Shown one piece after another: positions 46,187 through 58,355 of a stretch of 64,000 nucleotides of DNA; the stretch's first letter is position 1, and each line of letters opens with the position of its first letter. Location: NCBI GenBank assembly GCA_902806595.1, contig CADCXC010000043.1:911889-975888 (forward strand). Direction: 5' to 3'. The notes beneath the pieces are model-generated. The model did no database searches, was not told where the DNA came from, and saw only the letters and a list, made by a program, of their open reading frames with translations. This DNA is from Pyrenopolyporus hunteri. Its lineage: Eukaryota; Ascomycota; Sordariomycetes; Xylariales; Hypoxylaceae. The position numbers and the translations under genes are program-made.

Positions 46187-46644
46187 ATGTCCTCCGAAGA
46201 ATCGCATCCTCTCGCTGAGTCAGGCGTCACGATGCACTCTGACAGCGAACAGTATTCGGCTGGCGAGGATATACTGGCATCGTCGGCCTCGTCCCCCTCC
46301 CCGCCCATCGTCCTCTACAAACCACCGACCGTCTGGTCTATGCTCCGAGGCGTAGCAATCAACCTGTTGTTACCATTCATCAACGGCATGATGCTGGGGT
46401 TTGGCGAGCTGTTCGCACATGAGGCCGCGTTTAGGTTAGGATGGGGAGGCACAAGAGTGAGTAGCACTACGAGCAGGCTGCCTAGGCAGATACGTGTCAT
46501 CGACTAGGCTGGGCTAACATCTACCGCGCTACACAGGTGTTCCCTCTGTCCCGGCGAAGAGCACATCCCATCGGCCCCGGCATCGAGATCCGCGACCGAC
46601 CGAGGCCGCGGCCTGACCTACAAGACCTTACCAGCTTGGAATGA
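46187..46644 (+). CDS. MIM1: Mitochondrial outer-membrane insertase Mim1/Tom13
   Basis: Small outer-membrane protein that inserts helical proteins and helps assemble the TOM complex. Exons 46187..46456 and 46537..46644 flank an 80-nt GT-AG intron (branch CTAAC); product 125 aa. The acidic, Ser-rich cytosolic N-terminus is followed by the conserved core PPTVWSMLRGVAINLLLPFI and NGMMLGFGELFAHEAAFRLG (about 47-88), the single membrane segment with glycine repeats of the family. The short basic/proline tail (RRAHPIGPG, RPRPRPDLQDL) comes from exon 2. A nearby mitochondrial neighbour is OXA1, 0.8 kb downstream on the same strand. Confidence 0.93.
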
Positions 46645-47488
46645 TACGATTCGATGCGGTATATTACTTGTACATTTACGGTAGAGTCAAATGATGGCAC
46701 ATGCAATTCGGACGTGGGTATTAATGCGTATTACGTCTTTTACGTGGATAATTATCGGATTAGACGGCGGGAGCGAAAGGTGACGGGGAAAACAAAACGG
46801 GGAGGTGGTCCCGGAATATCGCTGGTGCATATATCGCCACTTCACAAGAGAAGCCAGGTTCGTGAGGCTCTAGACACGGAAAAGTACCGAATGAGATATA
46901 AATTTCATGTTGAGAGCTTTATGTTGAAAGATGATGCTCCTGTTCCCGGCTTCGGTGCTTTTGGCCAGGCTGGTGCCACGCCCTTCTTAGCATTATACTT
47001 CACGATTCGCTTAGGCCTTAGAAATTAGTAAGGCCGGCCTATACACTAACGTCATGGTCAAAATCATAAGGGATTGATCGGGTTGGCCTATACAGGTCGC
47101 GAGGGTAGGTACATGTAGTTATCTAGTGGATCGGTGTTTGGGTGATAGAAAAGGTCGAGATAGGTACCTACGTGTACCTAGGTGACGGCCGAAGAGTACG
47201 TGCAGTACAGGTACGATGTCTGAATTGGAAACACCTACCGGGTACATGTATCTGACGTATGAGGTAGGCAGGTAGGTACCAGGTAATCAGGTACACGTAC
47301 ACACATACACCCTCCCGAGCATCGCGGGCTGTGGGGTCTATACCTCCTATCGATAGGTAGGAGTACCCAAGTACCAGCTTTTCGATATGATAAAAATAAA
47401 AAAAATAAGAAATAAAAATTATTCGACGCTGGAAGTCGTGTCGCACATATAAACTCGGCCTCTACCACAACGCCCACAACCAGCCGTC
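46645..47488. other. Intergenic, promoter of OXA1
   Basis: 844 bp. GTAGGTACC/TACCTAGG-type motifs at 47105-47290 and an A-rich tract at 47390-47420. No gene supported; the frame at 46654-47028 has no recognisable features. Confidence 0.5.
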
Positions 47489-49120
47489 ATGCTGCCTAGC
47501 AGGGGACTTCCGAGATCAATCTCAGCCTCCGCGCTGCGGAATGCCGGGCCTGCTCGGACACAGGTATTATAGCATCCAATGGCTATCTCTTGCCTAATTT
47601 TACTAACATAACGTTTTCATCCTCTCGTAGTCCGCTCGGCCTCTTCGAGTGCCCATACGGCACTTCTCCCAGGCACGATCTCAGTCTACACCACTAAGTC
47701 GAGTCTGCGGCTTGTCGTATACGCTGGCATCTCCGATCAGCTCTCGTACCGCTGTCGGGGCGATCGCATCCGGCGTCTTCGCTCAGCGCTCCGGAGCTTC
47801 GCGAAACCTATCGCTATGGCCGTTTTCTTCTAAACAACAGCCTCCCGCCGAGGCGCAGTCCGCTTCCTCCGCCGCTACCCCCGCCGCTGCCCCAGAAACA
47901 GAAACGCCAGCCCCCGAAGACTCTCTTACCACCGCCTCTTCGACCTCTGCCCAACCAGACGTGTTCCCATCCGCTCCGGTGGATTCCGTCGAGTTCGGCT
48001 CGGCGCAGCAGCAGCAAGTGTCCGATCCCTTCGCAGATCTAGAGCCGATATCTATTCTCGACATGCCCGAGCAGATAGGATATCTCAAGGAACTCGGCTT
48101 GGACTTCGGATGGGGCCCGACCAGCTGCTGCGAATGGGTCCTCGAGCATGTGTACATTTACACGGGCATGCCCTGGTGGGCTGCTATCGCCATTGTGGCC
48201 ATCGCATGGCGCGCCGTCGTATTCTGGCCCACCTTGACCTCCAGCAGGCACAACGCCCTGATGCAGCAGCTCACGACCAACCCGGAATATATCAAGGCTA
48301 AGGCGGAGTTTGACGAGGCTACATGGCGAACCAAGGACCGCATGGCCCAGTTGCGGGCACGCGAGAAAATGTTGAGGCTCAAGAAAGAGTCCGGCGCCAG
48401 CACCCTGCGCTCTCTCGCCGGACTCTGGACCATCCCGTTCAGTTTCGGCATGTTTCGACTGCTCCGAGCCATGGCGGCCCTGCCGGTACCTAGCCTCGAG
48501 ACGGGGGGTCTGGCCTGGTTCACCGACTTGACCGTCCACGATCCCTACTACATCCTGCCCATAACATCTATAGCCATCACGACCGCCATGTTCAAGGTCA
48601 GTTGAGAATATTTCCCTCCGCCCACGATCCCGACTAACGGATTAACCAGCAAACGAGAGACGCAAATATGACGCGAGATGCCATGACCGAAAAAATCTCT
48701 AAGGGCATGATGTACTTCTTGCCTCCCGTCGTATTTATCGGCACAGCCTGGCTACCGGCGGGCATCCAATGGTTCTTCTTGGTGCTTTCGGCCGGTTCCG
48801 TCCTGCAGACGTCCTTGACTCTTAACCCGGCCGTCCGCCGCTTCGCCAACCTGCCGCCTCTATTACCCAAGGGCTCGAGACCCGCCGCGCCCGCTCCCAG
48901 GATTGGCCAGTGGTTAGCACCTAGACCCCCCGGACAGAATGCGAGTGGTACTCAGAGCGTGAGCGAATCGGCCAAGAGCCTCTTAGGCGTCGATAAGCAG
49001 AAGGAAGCGTGGAAGAAGGCCCAGGATTACGAAGAGCGCAGAGCCATGGAGGAGAAGGAAAAGGCGCTCCGGAGGATGGAAGATTTGCGCCGGAAACGCG
49101 CCGAGAAGGGGGGGTCATGA
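47489..49120 (+). CDS. OXA1: Mitochondrial inner-membrane insertase Oxa1
   Basis: YidC/Oxa1-family insertase that inserts mitochondrially made and imported proteins into the inner membrane. Exons 47489..47563, 47631..48596, 48650..49120 with introns of 67 and 53 nt; product 503 aa. The N-terminus is a long Arg/Ser/Ala presequence (MLPSRGLPRSISASALRNAG). An Ala/Pro/Ser-rich acidic linker follows. The insertase core begins near residue 180: PWWAAIAIVAIAWRAVVFWP (TM1), LAGLWTIPFSFGMFRLLRAM (TM2), YYILPITSIAITTAMFK (TM3) and YFLPPVVFIGTAWLPAGIQW (TM4), then a fifth segment. The charged C-terminal helix (KQKEAWKKAQDYEERRAMEE) is the ribosome-binding tail of mitochondrial Oxa1. Complete and undamaged. 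Confidence 0.96.
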
Positions 49121-50008
49121 ATGGATTGTTGGCCAACTGGCCTACGATGCCGAAGCCATGATTGTAGCATAGCATAGACGGGGCGCTCCGTCCTGCCCCC
49201 ATTACGTAGACGTTTTCCTTTTTTCTGGCCGTTTGGGGAAGGGGAGAGCATATGGCTGTCTGATCTACGTAGGATGAGGAATACCCGCAACCGTACCTGC
49301 GTTGTATGTATCTATACCGGGTATATCATGTGCGATACCAAACTCTAAAAAATAAAGAAATATGTTTCAAATTGACCGTTCGATTACTTTAGGTATCTGC
49401 GTATCTAGGTACCCAAGGATTTCCGTTTTACGTACTATCCGCGATGAATATGGGCGTTGTCTACCCTATCGCACGGGAGCCACCAAGCTTTCCTTTTCTC
49501 TTTCAATAAGGCCTGAATCCTAAAAACAACAGCCGAGGTTTTTATACGGGTGATAGGTAACGTATATGTAGGTAGCTAATTAGGTCCTCCGGCAGCACTA
49601 CCCCCAATCCGAAAAGACCGATCGATTTTCTGGGACCGTGCCATGACGTAAAACCCGAAAATCGGCGTGGAGGATGAGGGTTACCACTAATTCCGATAAC
49701 AAGAGCGCCTTCGCCGTGCCACAGCGCGCCATGCCATGCTGTATCGTGCCATGTTGTGCCGCGCCGCGACGTACCCACGTGGCAGACCTAATCCGTTTTC
49801 TTTCCACGGCCCGCTCGCTTCCATTATCCAAGAGTGACAAGATGGGCGCTCGCTTTTGCTTCGAATGCTACTAAAGGGGGTATGTATGGATCTCACAAGT
49901 GTATATGATTCGGCATCTCCGAACTCCGCGTTTCGTAGCGTACCCCGCGAGGATTAGGGAGAAGTCGAAGGGAACAGAAGAGAACAACAGGGTACAAGAG
50001 CCACTCGG
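49121..50008. other. Convergent 3' regions, OXA1 / URC4
   Basis: 888 bp, no gene. A short degenerate repeat of GTGCCATG/GCGCCATG units lies at about 49716-49770. Confidence 0.5.
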
Positions 50009-51995
50009 CTAAAATACAGTTCCATCGGAGTCGATCAAGATTGGCGGTTCTTTCGTGTTGGGTCGGCTGACCTCTGCAATCTCGCGGCCACCCTATGTAG
50101 CGTTAGTTTCATCTGCCCCGGAGGGTTTATACGGAAAACACTGGAAGCTAATGCGGAGTTGCAGAACTCACCTTCCAGCTTCCCGCCTCGAGGAGCTGCG
50201 CCAGCGTCAGCTCGTTACCGTTGAGCTCCTTCTTGAGAGCTTTGTTGACCTCGACCAAGAGTAAATCAAGGAAGCCCACCGTGACGCCCCTCCACTCGAC
50301 GATCACGTCGTCGCTCGGCTCGAACATGGGCGCTACCTCAACACCCTTAGTGCCCGTCCGTCGGCAGTAATCACTGTAGTTTTGCAGGCCGCGCTCGAGG
50401 TCGTCGTGCTTCAGCGTCAGCACTCCGAGATCGATGAACAGGCCTCCGTTCCTGTACTCGGGCAGCCCCGTCAGCAGCTCAGTACCGGCAAACTGGATCT
50501 TGAGGAGGTTCTGCATGGGCTGCATTATCGAATACGTGAGCCATTGCGTCAACTTGTGGAACGGTAGGATGGATTCCCAGGGCGCGGCGCCCGACCCGGA
50601 TTGCGAATTAGGAAAAGGAGAGAAGGTGGGCGAGCTAGGCTGCGGGGTAGGCTGCGGCATCGAGGAGCACGGCCACGCGTCGCCGAGGGAGACGCCGTCG
50701 ATGGCCGTTCGCGACGGCGGCCAGATAGGGGCGAGACCGGACATGAGCACGTTCCACAACACGGGGAGGAGCACGACGGGGCTCGAAGAGGCCTGCGTCG
50801 TCGGGTGTGCCAGAAGATAATCTAAGTACCCGAGATTCGTTAGCTAACCTAGCTCCCGGATCACCGTAGTGAATACCGCGCGTCGGAAGCTTAGTCACGT
50901 ACCAATCATATTGCCTGGTCGCCCGTTAGCGCCGAAAAAGTCCTCCTTCGCCGCCAACGCGTCGCCGAGCCGGAGTAGGAGATGCGCCCTCCCCTCTAAT
51001 CCGGCGAGTTCGTTGCCCGGACGTGATTGCATGCCCTTGGCCAACTGCTCGACCGTCAGGTTTCGGAGACCGTCTTTGTCTACTTGAAATTTATTGCCCG
51101 GATTTCCCGAGAATAGCCCCTATTCGATTCAAGACAACGGTCAGCGTAGTCTCCCCGATGCGCTCGGCTGTCGCCGGCGTAGATTATAGGGGTTTTATTT
51201 TAGCGAGTAACGTACGGCCTTGAACATTTCTAGACTCGCGATGGCCAGACCCTCGGATCTCCTATATACGCGGCCGTTCTCGGCACTCTTGAAGCTCCAC
51301 GAGGTACCGGCACCCGCGTCGAGCAGGACGCTGACGAGGAAGAGGTCAATCAGGCGGCGGCACTTCTCGCTGTTGTCGACGCCTTCGGGGAAGGTGGCGA
51401 GTAGGTTGGCGATCCGATCCCGGCCGCCGGCGCAGAAGTGCTGGTACCGGCCGTGGGGCGGGATCGTCGTAAACGGGGCGTCGTAGTCTCGCTATTCTCC
51501 CGGTCTCTTCGTCAGCAGGTTCTCCTTCGAGAATAGTTGTCTTAGGTAGTCAACGGGTGGGCACGGCTGGATTCAGACCTTGATGATTCCGCACACGAAG
51601 GAGACTACGTCGGGGAACTTGGCCATGTCGACGTCGAAGTGGTTGAGGGCGTTGCGCAACGCCTTATCGGTCACGATCTTAGACCGCTCCCGGACGGCGC
51701 CTAGACTCCTCAGGTAGCCGGCGGCATCGAGGGCCGGATCCGGGGGCTTAGGTAGGTTGACACGGAGCATTGGATGCGGCGTCATAGGCGTCATCGGGGT
51801 CATAGGCGTCGGAGGTACGCTACCGGCCGAGCTGCGATGGTTTGTGAAGGAATGGATGCGGGAGTTGCTGGCCGAAGAACTTTTGATGTTGGACCCTTCC
51901 GAATTCACGCTGGCTGTGTCGTTTCCTCCACCGCCGTTGGACGAAGAAGCATTGACCGGCTTAGGCGTTTTGGATTTTCGAGAGAAGATACCCAT
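50009..51995 (-). CDS. URC4: DUF1688 protein, uracil catabolism Urc4/Urg3
   Basis: Member of the DUF1688 family, required for the URC pyrimidine-degradation route in some yeasts; the biochemical step is not known. Five exons: 51995..51579, 51491..51216, 51119..50903, 50821..50172, 50092..50009, introns 79-96 nt; product 547 aa. The family part starts near residue 88 with AAGYLRSLGAVRERSKIV. Later landmarks are TTIPPHGRYQHFCAGGRDRI, LIDLFLVSVLLDAGAGTSW, SEGLAIASLEMFKA-GLFSG, NMI-DYLLAHPTT, APWESILPFHKLTQWLTYSI, GGLFIDLGVLTLK and the end ILIDSDGTVF. All five joins restore conserved sequence. Unusual is an 85-residue low-complexity N-terminal extension, MGIFSRKSK followed by Ser/Asn/Gly and a (TPM)n stretch. 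No other URC gene is in the window. Confidence 0.92.
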
Positions 51996-54689
51996 GTCGT
52001 ACGTGTGCGTGTGGATTCACGTACGCTATGTAGGTAGATAATGATTCTGGACGTATGATAGGCCTGTCCGTGTATGTATGTATGCCCAATTGCTTTTTTT
52101 CCCCTTCGTCTGTTTTTTCCTCCACTCGTCTTAGTTTTCATGCGTGACGAACGCCGCTTTCCCTCTAATTTTTCTTACTTTTTTCCCCTCGTTTTTTTTT
52201 AATGTCGTGTCTTAGGTAGGTAGGGTGTATGTGGTTGGCTGACTCGCTGGCCCGGTGGTTCTTTTGGTATAAGTGCGGCCGGGCAGGTCGACCAGATTAA
52301 GCAATCAGATCGACCGGATCAGCGCAGAGAGAGCAACGGGGGAAGTGACGGGGGGAGGGGCAGGTACCTGGAGCGCTAATCTACCAAACTAGCTAGGTGA
52401 GCTAAGGTATTGTAAAGGGGGAAGGTTCCCCCTTAGGTAGGTACCTAAGTATGCGCTTTTTGGGCAGGTATAACCCCAGCTAACCTACCTAACGCAGTAC
52501 TACCTAAGCTAGCTAGGCTAGGCCCTTAGGTTAGGTAGGTATAAAGGCGCGGGCGGTCCCTGTATTTCCGATGGTACCTTATCTTGATAGGGCAATCGGA
52601 CGTCTTCCAGGGAGAGCGAAGTGGAGTTAGAAGAGAAAAAAAGAAACAAAAAAAAAAAAAGTGGCTGTGGAGGGGGGAAAGAGGAGAAGAACAACGGAAG
52701 AAAAAGAAAGCAAATATGTAAATAAATATGGTTAGGTAGGTAGTTATAGAGATAAAATAAGATTTCAGGGGGGATTGGCTTGAATAAGGGAATAAGAGTA
52801 AGAGTGATGCTGATGTTAGATTTGGATAGTAATCCGGCATCTATTATCTTCATTTTCGTTTCAACCTTTAGGAGAACCGAGTCGGGGTAGGAGTACATGT
52901 ACGTATAAGAGCAGGCAGGTAGGTAGGTACCTACACTTACATAGTACTACTAGGTGCTAAAACGAGTCCGGTCCCAAGCATGTGAGCCAAATCAAAAGTC
53001 AAGAGATCTACATTAATAGATGTTTAGAACTTGACATGGCACTGTAGAAAATCAATTTACCAAGGAAATACGAATTGTACCCAATACAATATATAACCTT
53101 AAAATGTGTACCGGACATGCACCCGTTATAAATAAGCTTACCTAGATTCATCAATTGTTTGTGCGTATTGGCATGTATCAGTACTGCGTAGACGTGGTAG
53201 CAAGGTATATTTACCCATATCCAGAAATCATAGGTTGACCGATAGATCGGATAGGCAATACGGTTGGCTACCGTACCTGCTAGTAGGTACCGAGGTAAGT
53301 ACCTAGGTAGGTAGGAGGTACCTTGAGCGGGATCTAGAACGAGGAGAAGCACAAATATGGAATAAATCTAGAGATACGATACGCAACGCAAATACATTAT
53401 GCAATGCACATATACTAATTCCGAACCAGCCTCTTTTCCGCTTTCCCACTTCCTTTTCTTCCTCTTCATCCTTTCCCCCAACTCGTCATTAACTGTCCCC
53501 AACACGTAAAGATGCGAACGCTCCTACGTATCTATATATAATATATATCACATAAGAAACTTGGAACTGGGACGCGACGTCTAACCACAAACCTCACTGA
53601 GAAATCAACGTAAATAGCTAGATTAATAACAAGGACCTAGGGAGGTAGTTATGTAGTTTTCCACGAATATATACAATAAGATCCACGGAGTCATTAAGAT
53701 TGAGGGCTACCTTATATTACCGCCCTTAAACCCCTTCAGGAGATCGATCCAGCAGTGGAGCTTCGCGCTGCTGGGATTCATCAGGATCAACAGGAACCGC
53801 CGAACTGGGGACGGGGAAGACCAGGGATGTCAGGGGCCAGCCATCGCTCCGTTGGCCATGTAGGGGGGACCCCCGACCTAGCTTATCCCTCTGATTTGCT
53901 TCCCATCCCTCGGACGCCGTCCACATAGATACAGGCAGTTACCTACCTATAATATATACGCCTAGGCTAGGTTAACGGCTACCTGGTAGGTATGTAGGTC
54001 AGGGGGTGGGTAAGGAATCAAGGAACAGGGTCCAGAGAAATATTAGTTATTCATCTCTCCTCTGCCCACGGCGCGATTTGATGAAATGAAACCTGGATAC
54101 GCCTCAAAAGTCTTGACTTACGTACATATACTACTAGCGAGACGACGATCTTTCTTCCGGGCGTAATTTCGCAAAATTATCTGGTTGTTATCCAAACGCG
54201 ACCTCTTTATTTCCCTAGGTATGCATTCACACTTCTTTCCTTTTTTTTTTTTTCCCACTCCTCCTACCATCCTTTGAGATCCGAAGGGTTACGTTCCCGC
54301 AATCCCTCGACGGCGTTCAATAACTCGTCTCTAATATGCTTAACTTTTGGGTAGCATCCTAGGTAACAGCAGGACGGGATGACATGCAGATATGCAACAC
54401 TGTTGTAGCACGAGTTCGAGATTGTCGGAGGAGGCGATTTTTTGAACGTTTGCTATGCCGGCATGGCATATCAACCACCTCCACGGATGAATCTAATTCA
54501 AGTAACCAGACGTTTCAATAGCGCGTCTACACATATATTACTGCGTAACGTACCTAGGTGCTTGGTACGTGTAATAGGGTAAGTAGGTACATACCTATCT
54601 GTGAGGCGACCCAAGGAGGAAAAGAAGCTCATCCTAGCTTAATGTCCGTTCCCTCTCTCGCGCACAAGCACCTTCTTACCTGCACCTCA
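51996..54689. other. Intergenic, no gene seen
   Basis: 2.7 kb rich in low complexity: GTATGTATGTATG (52072), poly-purine/pyrimidine tracts (52620-52720, 53440-53480, 54230-54260) and many TACCTAGGTA-type motifs (52370-52550, 52910-52930, 53280-53312, 53940-53990, 54552). Frames at 52518-52898 are low-complexity; none is supported. Confidence 0.5.
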
Positions 54690-55627
54690 ATCACAAACGC
54701 TGTGGCGCAATCCCGGCGGTCCAATCAGTGCGCCCTGCCCGTGCCTCATACTCGCTTAATTATGTCTTTCGGCAGGTATCGACGAAGAGGCGCAGAGTTC
54801 GGCAACGTCATTAGAGCACTATGGTGGAAAAGATTCCGAGGTGAAGTTAGGTACTGTAAAACAGACATTTACCCCCCAGAACTCCGACATCAAGGGGAGG
54901 CTAGGCACAGATCCTTATAATCTAACCAAGAGCTACCGCCGCCGCAGCACAGGGATTCTACGTACATTGCCTATGGTCCCTTCACGCCGGAGTCTCCAAG
55001 CCGCAAGCGTCCGGAATCGTATGACAGTTGCTCGACCCCTACCACGCACCGCGTAGCATAGCTTATGCAACAACATTGCTCTCACAGCTAGCACGACGGC
55101 TGTTATTGATTCCCATCGGATCGAACATCCGCTGGCCCTAGCAAGTTTAGAGGCAAAGCCGGTCGCGTCGTTAACTCGTGGGGAAATGGCGTCGCAAAAC
55201 CCCTTCCCTCGGCCCCGTCCCTTCAAGTAAATATATAACTCTTACTATCTAATAGTAAATAGATCCAAGAGGACGGTTCTTCCCTCAAGGCGACTTAGAT
55301 CTCTAGTCGTTACAACTATTCGACGCGAACGCTTTCCAAGGACGATAGGACCGAGATAGGGGCCACTCTAACTTTAGCCCTAGCGGTGCCTTTGCAAGGA
55401 ATACAGCGATTAACATAACTCTAGATCTACGTTTAGGCATGTTCCCGGTTCAAACGCATCCACGCCTTGTCTCGCGACACGGGGACGGTCCAGAAACCGA
55501 ACTTTTTAGGACTTCTAGCTCACTATCACTCCGACTAGATCCATATAACCCCTCTCCCGGTTTTATTAAGTATTCGGCGTGGTGGGAAGTAATAAGCGAA
55601 ATTCCGCACATAAAGGGAAGACATTAA
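54690..55627 (+). pseudogene. Probable relic of a Zn2Cys6 transcription factor
   Basis: Several plus-strand frames read like protein but are broken by frame changes. 54699-54810 reads ITNAVAQSRRSNQC and later RYRRRGAEF. This resembles a zinc-cluster motif (NACAQCRRSK...RCRRRGAEC type) in which expected cysteines are Val, Ser, Tyr and Phe. A second frame gives LEHYGGKDSEVKLGTVKQTF (54815-54875). A third gives HRDSTYIAYGPFTPESPSRK (54945-55010). The second frame resumes with LTASTTAVIDSHRIEHPLAL (55080-55140). Another ends FIKYSAWWEVISEIPHI (about 55560-55613). Loss of zinc ligands and shifting frames argue for an inactivated gene. The family assignment is by eye only. Confidence 0.4.
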
Positions 55628-56030
55628 GCTTGCTAGCGCCTTAGGTAAACACACCCCATTCCACCACATTCGAACTTGCGTATAAGCCTGGGATCACCAC
55701 ATCTGCCAGTCCTCGAAGCTCAATCTACAAACTTGTAGACAGCGCCCGAGCTAGCCCTAGACTCTCGTCAGACCCAATCCGTCGAACGCCGATCTCAACC
55801 GTCGTATCTACTGTCGCACATTAGCCGGTATTCAACACAGAGTATAGAGTTCTAAGCCTAGGTTGAACATAACCCTCAGATCATAAATAGGTCTTAGAGT
55901 TCGATTCTAGGGTTATCCGTCATAGCTAACCCTCATTGACATATTACCACCCTAAGTAGGTACCTAAAGCGAACTAAGTAATCTACGCTAGACTTGTCAT
56001 CGACAGCTCGTGCCTATGTCCTTGCTTCCA
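55628..56030. other. 3' region of dynamin-like gene
   Basis: 403 bp, no intact frame. It may contain further decayed sequence of the preceding relic. Confidence 0.4.
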
Positions 56031-58355
56031 TCAATTCAGATCCGCTAAGCGTTTAGTTTCCATAGTCACGGCATGGGTGCCGGATCGGGCTGTGAACGCG
56101 TCCAGGTCCTTCAGGCCCTTTTCGAGGATGTCCAACTTCTTCTCCAGCTCAGCACGTTCCTTGATGGTTCCGTCGTCCTCAGATCCTAGGCGCTGGACAT
56201 CTTCCTCGGATAGATCCCATACGATGTCGGGACAGAACCTAGGAGATGCAACGGTTAGCGTATCAATGACCATCGCCGTCCGCCGCATGGTTTGGGACTT
56301 ACACGTCCGGGAGGCGTTGTATAAGGCAGGTCTCTATGGCGTTAACGCTGATATCGTCGACGAATTTCTTCAAGGCAACCTACGGGCCGTTAGCATTGTG
56401 ATGAAAACTCGTAACCCACTGGGAGAGTTAAATCCTGAGCCGCATACTTGATAATACGCTGCGGCAACATCGGCTGCCAGTGAGGCGGAGTATTCCTCGA
56501 CATCGGGCCGAGTGCCCCCTTTCAACCCGCCGAGAAGGTTACGGAGAACCAGGCTTATAGGGCTCACCGGCGCGGTGTCTGCTGTGTACCCGCATATGCC
56601 TTTGGCTAGTTCGTCAAATTTTCGGTCATGTCGTTCTGTCTGTATCTTCTGGACGATATTCGTCAGGTAATCGTCGTACGTGATTGGGTGTATTGACAAG
56701 TGAGGTTCTAGCAGCTCGTCGACTTTGCTCTTTAGGTCCCCCCGCAAAAGATGTAATGCCGGCTGGACGTGGCCCTTCATGAGTCTAGACTTGGTATTTT
56801 CGTCGCAAATCTCCGATATCATCCTGTTGAAAGTGCTCGCCGCGGCCTCATGAATCTGCTCAACTAAGTTCTGCGTAATAAGCTCCCAGGGCTTGCATTG
56901 CCTACTAAATAGGTCTCCGACGACAAGGGGGTTGAACGTGCCGGGGAGCTCACGGCCTCTGCATTCGACCATGAGATCCTTGACCACATCTAGATACTCT
57001 TCCCTCATAATATAACTCCTGGACGACCGCCTAGTCGGCTCCTTGTCGTCCTCTACAATCTCTAGAGCGTGGCCATCAATACGCATCTCATCGGCGTAGT
57101 GCTCGAGGATCATTTGCACGTGGGCACGTAGGCGTCTCTCGAAAGCGTCCTGCTGGTCGGGGATTGACTCGAAGAATCGATCCGTGTATACCCCATCGAT
57201 GGCTGCCCGGACCAGCTTAGACAGCCGGCTGCTGATCCGCTGGAGATAGGTGTGCTTCTCTCTATTGGTGGTGCGGGCCCTTCCGAGCTGCGTCAGCTTG
57301 CTCGCGCAATCCTTGATCCCCGACTGCACCTCGGTCTTGACGCCCGGGAGCCCCCTCTGAATGTGTTTCCATAGGATGTCACGTAAGCGGGCTCTCAGAG
57401 TCTCCACACCGAGGTTCGACGGGTCGAGAGTGCTCCAGACGGAGTCGGCGAAGAACTCCTTCTCCCTCTCGTCCCTCTCCTCGATGGTGTCGTTAGCGGT
57501 GAGGTTGCTCTTATTGCGTAGGATGTGCCATCCTAACTTCAACTTCACGTTCAGATTCTGGGCCAGCTCCACATAGTACCGCTCACTATCCGAGCCCCCG
57601 TCGAGTTTGTCGGGTTTGGTGATGAGGCCGAGCGTCCTCAGTCCGCTAGGGTCGATCTCCCGAGCAAATTGGGTAACCGGCTGGTTAGCGAAAGGGTTGT
57701 CGGCAGCAACGACGGCGAGAATGATGCTACGGCCCTGGCGCATATAGGAAAGCACAAGATTCCGGACAAGGGCCATGTCGTCGTCCGATTGGTTTATGTC
57801 TGAGGCACCGAATAGACCCGGTAAGTCGACCAGCGTCAGGTTGGGTGCGGAGGGCGAAGTGCTTTCGACCCGCAATATATCTTTGCTAAACTTCTTAGAT
57901 CCTTCGCTGCCAGAGAGACCCATGGCTTCCTTAGCAGCCTCGACGATCTCGGAGAAGTTTTCTTGGTCTTTCGCCTTGCCGGAAAAGGCCGCCAAGCGAG
58001 CTCGCTCCACGTCGGTTCTCTCAGGGGCAGGCTGGATGTGCACCTTGATCTCGGGCTTATCGCCGCGTCGGAGGATCAGCTCAGTGGCGAAGCGGGTGCA
58101 CAGGCCTTCCGCGGTCGGGAAAGCGATGCCGGAGATCGCTTCGAGCGTAGAGCTCTTGCCGGACGACTGGCTCCCGCACACGATGATCTGAGGCAGGTCA
58201 ACATAGTGGCTGACGCCGTGGGACCTAAGCGAGTCGACGATGTCCAGAAGGTCTCTGTGGTTGCTGGACTGGATAAACCCGGAGGTCTTCTGGGAAATAT
58301 CCTTAGCAAGGTCGGTCGCCATATCGGACCGCTCATTCGTCCTCTTTCGCGCCAT
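56031..58355 (-). CDS. Dynamin-like GTPase (fungal Mx/dynamin group)
   Basis: Large membrane-remodelling GTPase; its cellular membrane is unknown. Exons 58355..56448, 56379..56303, 56238..56031 with introns of 68 and 64 nt; product 730 aa. The frame is open to 58376, but that codon is GTG; the first ATG is 58355 (MARKRTNERSD). G1 is GSQSSGKSS (61-69), then LCTRFATEL (G2 threonine), DLPGLFG (G3, from 177) and TKPDKLD (G4, from 246). A stalk of about 300 aa follows. The joins restore AYYQ-VALKKFVDDIS and RLPDV-FCPDIVWDLSEEDVQRL, the conserved start of the GTPase effector domain. There is no PH domain or proline-rich tail, so it is like fungal Mx-type dynamins rather than classical dynamin. Complete. 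Several such genes per genome are usual in filamentous fungi. Confidence 0.94.
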
